Assembly (NCBI RefSeq): GCF_035222375.1
Contig: NC_085889.1
Location: 4,092,001 to 4,156,000, forward strand
Direction of reading: 5' to 3'
DNA: 64,000 nt
Origin: Podospora pseudocomata
Lineage: Eukaryota > Ascomycota > Sordariomycetes > Sordariales > Podosporaceae
Shown here: positions 59,930 through 64,000 of the stretch, one piece after another
Layout: each line of letters begins with the position of its first letter
Numbering within the stretch: position 1 is the stretch's first letter
Made by a program: the position numbers and the translations under genes
Notes under the pieces: model-generated
The model's database searches: none
What the model saw: the letters and a program-made list of their open reading frames with translations, nothing else
What the model was told of the DNA's origin: nothing

Positions 59930-61155
59930 CTTTTGGGTCTTTTCGCCCTGTGCAGTTCCCTTCTTTTCTATTTTCTGCTTCAGCTCGGTATGTGGAAAGG
60001 AGGAAACGAGGAGAAAGGGTCGGTTTAAGCTTTATGGAAAACTGGGGAAAACTGGGGGCCCTGAGTAGGGTCCTGAGTCCTGCGCCCGCCGGGGGTCCGG
60101 TTGATGCCGGAGTTTCTTGTGTCAAGAACTGAGACTTGCCCACTTTCCGGCGTCAAACCGTCAACGGTGTTGTTCTGGCGGAGGCGAGATTGAGTCGGGT
60201 GATGCTTGTCGGGGTTGGTGTTCTGGAAGGGGCTTCTTTCGGCCGTTGCGGCAGGAGGGGTTGGGATGGCGGTTTATACATATCGCCAACATTTGTCGTG
60301 CCGGGAAAAGTCTATTTTGACGGTGCTGTGGGATGAGGCAAAGAAGTATCATCGGGCGGTTACAAGAGCGGCGTTTTGATGGATGAGACGCTTGACATCC
60401 GATTGCATGTTGCGAACCATGTTGTGTTTGGGGGAGGCGCAGCTGTTGAAGATTGCCGAGGGCTAAAAAAAGGTGCCAACGGTTATTTTTTTGTCGGCTC
60501 GATCCGATTGAATGCGGCGTGCATGTAGTTGGCGAGGGTTTGATGGGAGCATTCGCAAACTGTGCCTACCAACTTTCCGAAGGGGTAAAAGGCGCAGCAC
60601 TTGGTACCAGGGAGGTATTGAGCATTCAAAGATATGATCACTATCCATCACACATTTGAAACTGTGACATTTACAACAGCACTTTTCGGTGTACATCAAT
60701 CAACCTATTCAGCACTGTTGACAGCCTTTCGAAACGGCTGGGCAAAATATTGCTTTCATCCGCCTAGATTGTCAACGTGAGCAGCCACATGCATTACACA
60801 TCAGTAGGTAAGTAGGTAAGGTAAGTCATCGCAAGGGGCTTTCTCCACTCAAAACCTCCATAACGATCTGCTTAGTTCGACCGCAAACTCGGGACAGTGT
60901 AAGCTCTTCCCTGCTTCTGTGAGGCTTTGGTGTGTTGTGTGGGTTGGCCGGGAGTCAAGCTCTGAAACTCTGCGGCCGGTGGGCGGAATCATGATTAGTG
61001 TCCCGTCAGAGGAAACTATGAATTGGCGAGGTGATATTCTGTGGAACAAAAAATTTCCCCGTCCGCAAAACTAGGCCGGTGCGACTATTGCAAATGGCAG
61101 GATTAGTGCTTTTGTCCCAAACTTCTCTTGTGGACGTATGTAGACAGCCAAGTAC
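59930..61155. other. Intergenic, no gene seen
   Basis: About 1.2 kb. The left part is the promoter and leader of the minus-strand hypothetical gene. Short frames are Gly/Arg-rich and look non-coding. A perfect 14-bp palindrome AGTACCTAGGTACT lies at 61151-61164. Confidence 0.45.
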
Positions 61156-63005
61156 CTAGGTACTCAGCCTTAGGCATGAGATATGTTCGTACCTTGGGGA
61201 AGATTTCCGGAATCTCTCTGCCATCTCTGTCAGATAATCAAAACGGGCCAGCATCTGACACAACACCTTCTCCACCTGTCGCCAGGCATTTTCCTGCTCG
61301 TTGTCTCTTCGAACAGCACCTAGAGTGGATGTGTTGTTGAGAGGAGGGAGCCAGAGAAAAATAGTCATGAATTTGAACAAGCTGGCGAACGGAGTAGGAT
61401 GACAGAGCAAACTCAAGGGATTCCCCTTTGATATGCTCTGATATGATAAAAGAATTTAGTACAGAGTGCAAAGCCAAGTATATTCTCGCAACTTTGATGC
61501 CTGGTGGTTTTGTGAATCACCTTCCGGGTATATTAGGTTTTGGATACATCGAAGCGATATGTCTTCGGGCGGGCCGGCCAATCTACCACCTCTAGTTGGG
61601 AACACGAATGGTGAGGGTTCAACTGGGACCAGGTGATTCAATTCACCCGCCTCTTGACTCCATGTCGCACATGATCGCTTCAGATTTCCGAGAATATCAT
61701 GTGCATACATATGATCCAATAATGATGGTTTCAGCTCTCGAGTCCGTTAAGGAGCATGCGGAATAGCATGCCTCCTCTCTTTCTTCGGTGAAGTGTTACC
61801 CTGGCAATTGGCGAGTCGAAGTTGTCATCAATGACAATATCTTGCACAAGTTGCGGGTTTCTGGCAGTTCCAGACCGATCGTTATGATATTTACGACCAG
61901 TAATGGCGTAAATAATAAACGATCTAGACTCCCCATGTCTTGGGCGCTATGAAAATACCACTTTGGTTTTGCAGATGGGTCCTTCCATTCCTTGCTTTTC
62001 CAGTGTTTTGTCCTGTCAGCTAAATAACGGTAACACGTATCCCGCATTTGTCGATGCGCAGTCTCAAGCTGAAATGATCCTTGCCATTCCGGTCCCTCGC
62101 TGCCTGCTTCGACCGGTGCAGTCAAGAAGTCTTTCGCACCTTGGTGAATGAACTGAAGCTTTCCTTCATAAATCTGGACAAAAAGCCACAGTAGGTGTTG
62201 ATCCATGCTACCAACCAGCTGAGGTCTGGCATATGAGTTCTGTCAACAGCACGTGGCTGTGTGACAGCGGCTCTCAAGGCAACATTAACCTCATCAAGCT
62301 CCAGTGGTCTCTCTGCACAGAGCATCATGGAGAGGAGTTCCTTCACGTAGCTCTTCATCCTAGGGTGCACTTTCGCCAGGAGCTTTCCGTATGTGTCATT
62401 GACAGTAGGTGAAAGTTCTGTGACCCGGCATATCCATTCTTCTTCAGGCAATTCCCAGTATTCATCAAACAAATCAAAAACCAAGCATAATCAGAGAAAA
62501 GTGAGCTGAGTGCCTTTTGCCATTCACACCTCTCTGATCCTGACACACAAATCATTTGACCGCTCTTTTCTTGGGGCCATCTCATCCAGTTTCTTCTGAA
62601 TCACCAGCTCAATTTCTGAAGGCAGATCCCGAGGATTGTCTCGAGGATCCAAGGATATCTTGGGTACCTGGGCCAGTTCCCGGAGAATTGGCGGCGTAGG
62701 TCGAGTAGTCAACAGAAGCTTCAACTTCGACTTGGTGTTTTGCTCTCTCTCGGCTTTGCAGAAGTTTGTGGTTTTGTGAAGAAGTTCTTTGCAATCATTT
62801 TGGTCACATTCGTCCAACGCATCCAAAATACAGATGATGGGGCTTTGTTTGAGATTGACGTGGAGTAAGACTTCTTCGAGGAGACCCCATAAGCGTGTCA
62901 GTATACTGAGAGCGACGAAGACTTTGACTGTAGTATTCGATAGTTGCCGGGGCACTAAAGGGAGGTGGATTACAGGGGCAGCGCCCTGTAATATGTAGAG
63001 GATAA
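61156..63005 (-). pseudogene. NACHT (NLR-like) gene, broken
   Basis: Read on the minus strand, the Walker B block of a NACHT NTPase is clear (SPIICILDALDECDQNDCKE), then the sensor stretch KLKLLLTTRPTPPILREL and IELVIQKKLDEMAPRKERS. Two in-frame TGA codons near 62520 and 62485 precede LVFDLFDEYWELPEEEWICR, VNDTYGKLLAKVHPRMKSYV and CAERPLELDEVNVALRAAV. A one-base shift near the T5 run at about 62175 leads to LQFIHQGAKDFLTAPVEAGS and on to 61796. Less certain coding fragments (RRDNEQENAWRQVEKVLCQM, then LARFDYLTEMAERF) reach 61156. The Walker A / P-loop half is missing: upstream sequence is in other frames and then replaced by repeats. NLR-like NACHT proteins act in non-self recognition and cell death in fungi; this one looks inactive. 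Confidence 0.75.
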
Positions 63006-63009
63006 TCAC

Positions 63010-63407
63010 TGTAATGTAGGCTTGTGAGGCACTAATAAGTGTGGTGAACCATTATATTGATTGAACCTTATAGACTACAAAACATCACAGCAAATAGGGT
63101 ATGAGGTAGAAGACTTATAAGCCGTCGGTCTTCCACTCGCTCCCCAAGGGTGACTCCGTTCCCGGGCCCGAACGCCTGCTAAGTGCGCTAACCAAAATAA
63201 GGTTACAGGCCACATAACAGGCTACGTTGCGCTACCGTTTAACTGCTGCAGGGCACTGCCCTTAGCGTTCGGCTTTCTGGGACTTCGGATTGCTTCAGGG
63301 GGGCTGACTTCTATTCCGGCAATCGTGGTCCCTAAGCACTGCTGATGCAAGCTATTGTACTGCCTCTGAGGCCCTGTATTTTATAGGGCTCAGATACACT
63401 GTTAAAT
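63010..63407. other. Sequence replacing the 5' part of the NACHT gene
   Basis: About 400 bp between the NACHT relic and the LTR-like repeat. It is unlike the upstream half of a NACHT gene and may derive from another transposon, but no diagnostic end or coding motif was recognised. Confidence 0.3.
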
Positions 63408-63809
63408 TGTCACAGTTAACCCCAGCCAATCATTAGGAAAGTCAGGAGACAGCCAATAGGGGCCGGCCAGAAGTGCTATGGCGCCAAGACCCACGAGCAC
63501 TCTGCAGGATGCAAGATGCTCGGGGTGATCGAAGGCATAGCACGACGAGCACTTTGCAGGATGCAATGTGCTGGGAGTGATCGGGGCCATAGCAGGGTTA
63601 GCACTTCACGGTCCCAAGGTCTATATATACGGAGGAACTGGCTGGTGTAGATAGACAGTTCCGCAGTATGCAATTCAGATTGTATTCTCGGTATCTTGTG
63701 TTTACATTGAGACATCTTGTTGTGCACTGTTTAGCTGCACCGAACCAATTGTCAGAAGTTACCTTCAACCAGTATCCCTTTCAGAGGTTCTGTACAGGGG
63801 TTCGTCACA
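63408..63809. mobile_element. LTR-like repeat, copy B (about 402 bp)
   Basis: Same sequence and orientation as copy A at 25532-25972, with TGTCACAGTTAAC and GGGGTTCGTCACA ends and the TATATATA box. It lacks about 39 bp found near the left end of copy A. Its right edge abuts, within one codon, the coding sequence of a pogo-type transposase. The 5-mers on either side (TAAAT and GTCGT) differ, so no target-site duplication is seen. Confidence 0.65.
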
Positions 63810-63957
63810 GTCGTGCAGGCCGGCCGGCGCGTTGGTTAGAGAGAGTCATAGCTGGTACGTTGTAGAGCTTAGCTGCAGCTCGGAGGCTTAATTTTTCATT
63901 GATTCGAAGAGCCTCAAGGGCTAAGAGTATCCTGGCTTCCTTTGAAGTAGGAGGCAT
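63810..63957 (-). mobile_element. Pogo/Fot1-type transposase, N-terminal HTH_psq fragment
   Basis: From ATG 63957 the minus strand encodes MPPTSKEARILLALEALRIN, LSLRAAAKLYNVPAMTLSNQ and RAGRPAR. This is the helix-turn-helix (HTH_psq) start typical of pogo/Fot1-like DDE transposases ('MPP..EAR..LALEA...N..LS.RAAAKLY.VP..TL..R..GRPAR'). After 49 codons the frame hits the LTR-like repeat and ends. The DDE catalytic part is not on the far side of the repeat. Sequence to the right of 63957 is upstream of the start and continues past the window. Confidence 0.7.
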
Positions 63958-64000
63958 ATTGGGTTGTGGGAAAAATTGATGTTAGGTGTAAGGAGGACGC

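Noticed and set aside
1-64000. CRISPR arrays, prokaryotic operons or mitochondrial insertions
   Set aside because: No regular spacer-repeat arrays. Introns, tRNA intron and 5S type mark the DNA as fungal nuclear.

Overview
The window reads as nuclear DNA of a filamentous ascomycete, most likely a sordariomycete close to the Sordariales. The reasons are short 49-70 nt introns with CTAAC-type branch points, proteins of Neurospora type (CDC-24, FWD-1), a dispersed 5S rRNA gene, a tRNA-Lys(CUU) with a tiny intron, and relics of LTR, copia and pogo transposons. Species cannot be set from sequence reading alone.

Bases 1-13,000 are a conserved housekeeping block: cdc-24 (Cdc42 exchange factor, minus), an F-box/WD40 gene of FWD-1 type (plus), vps60/CHMP5 (ESCRT-III, minus) and an NmrA-like NAD(P)-binding protein (plus). 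A broken Thr-rich, Phe-Gly-Pro-repeat gene and tRNA-Lys(CUU) follow.

Bases 16,200-56,000 behave as accessory DNA: long gene-poor stretches, small lineage-type genes, decayed genes and transposon scars. Intact-looking genes here are a small acidic protein with a dead tandem paralogue beside it, an uncharacterised 284-aa protein, a 5S rRNA gene, a secreted tyrosinase, a secreted NodB/chitin deacetylase and a 71-aa two-exon protein. Relics include a copia reverse transcriptase, a C2H2 zinc-finger gene and several multi-exon genes broken by stops and frameshifts.

The most notable object is at 52.48-55.10 kb. It is a DUF3435 ('FluG-domain') gene, the tyrosine-recombinase family that includes Starship captains, with a C-terminal Cys/His finger region. 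Its splice sites look intact, but it carries nonsense codons, frameshifts and an apparent loss of a catalytic arginine.

Bases 56.5-60 kb return to intact genes: a beta-lactamase-fold serine hydrolase, a small conserved basic protein and a two-exon hypothetical gene. Next come a decayed NACHT (NLR-like) gene on the minus strand, a second copy of an LTR-like repeat first seen at 25.5 kb, and the first 49 codons of a pogo-type transposase cut off exactly at that repeat. The two LTR-like copies lie about 37.9 kb apart in the same orientation and bracket most of the accessory region.
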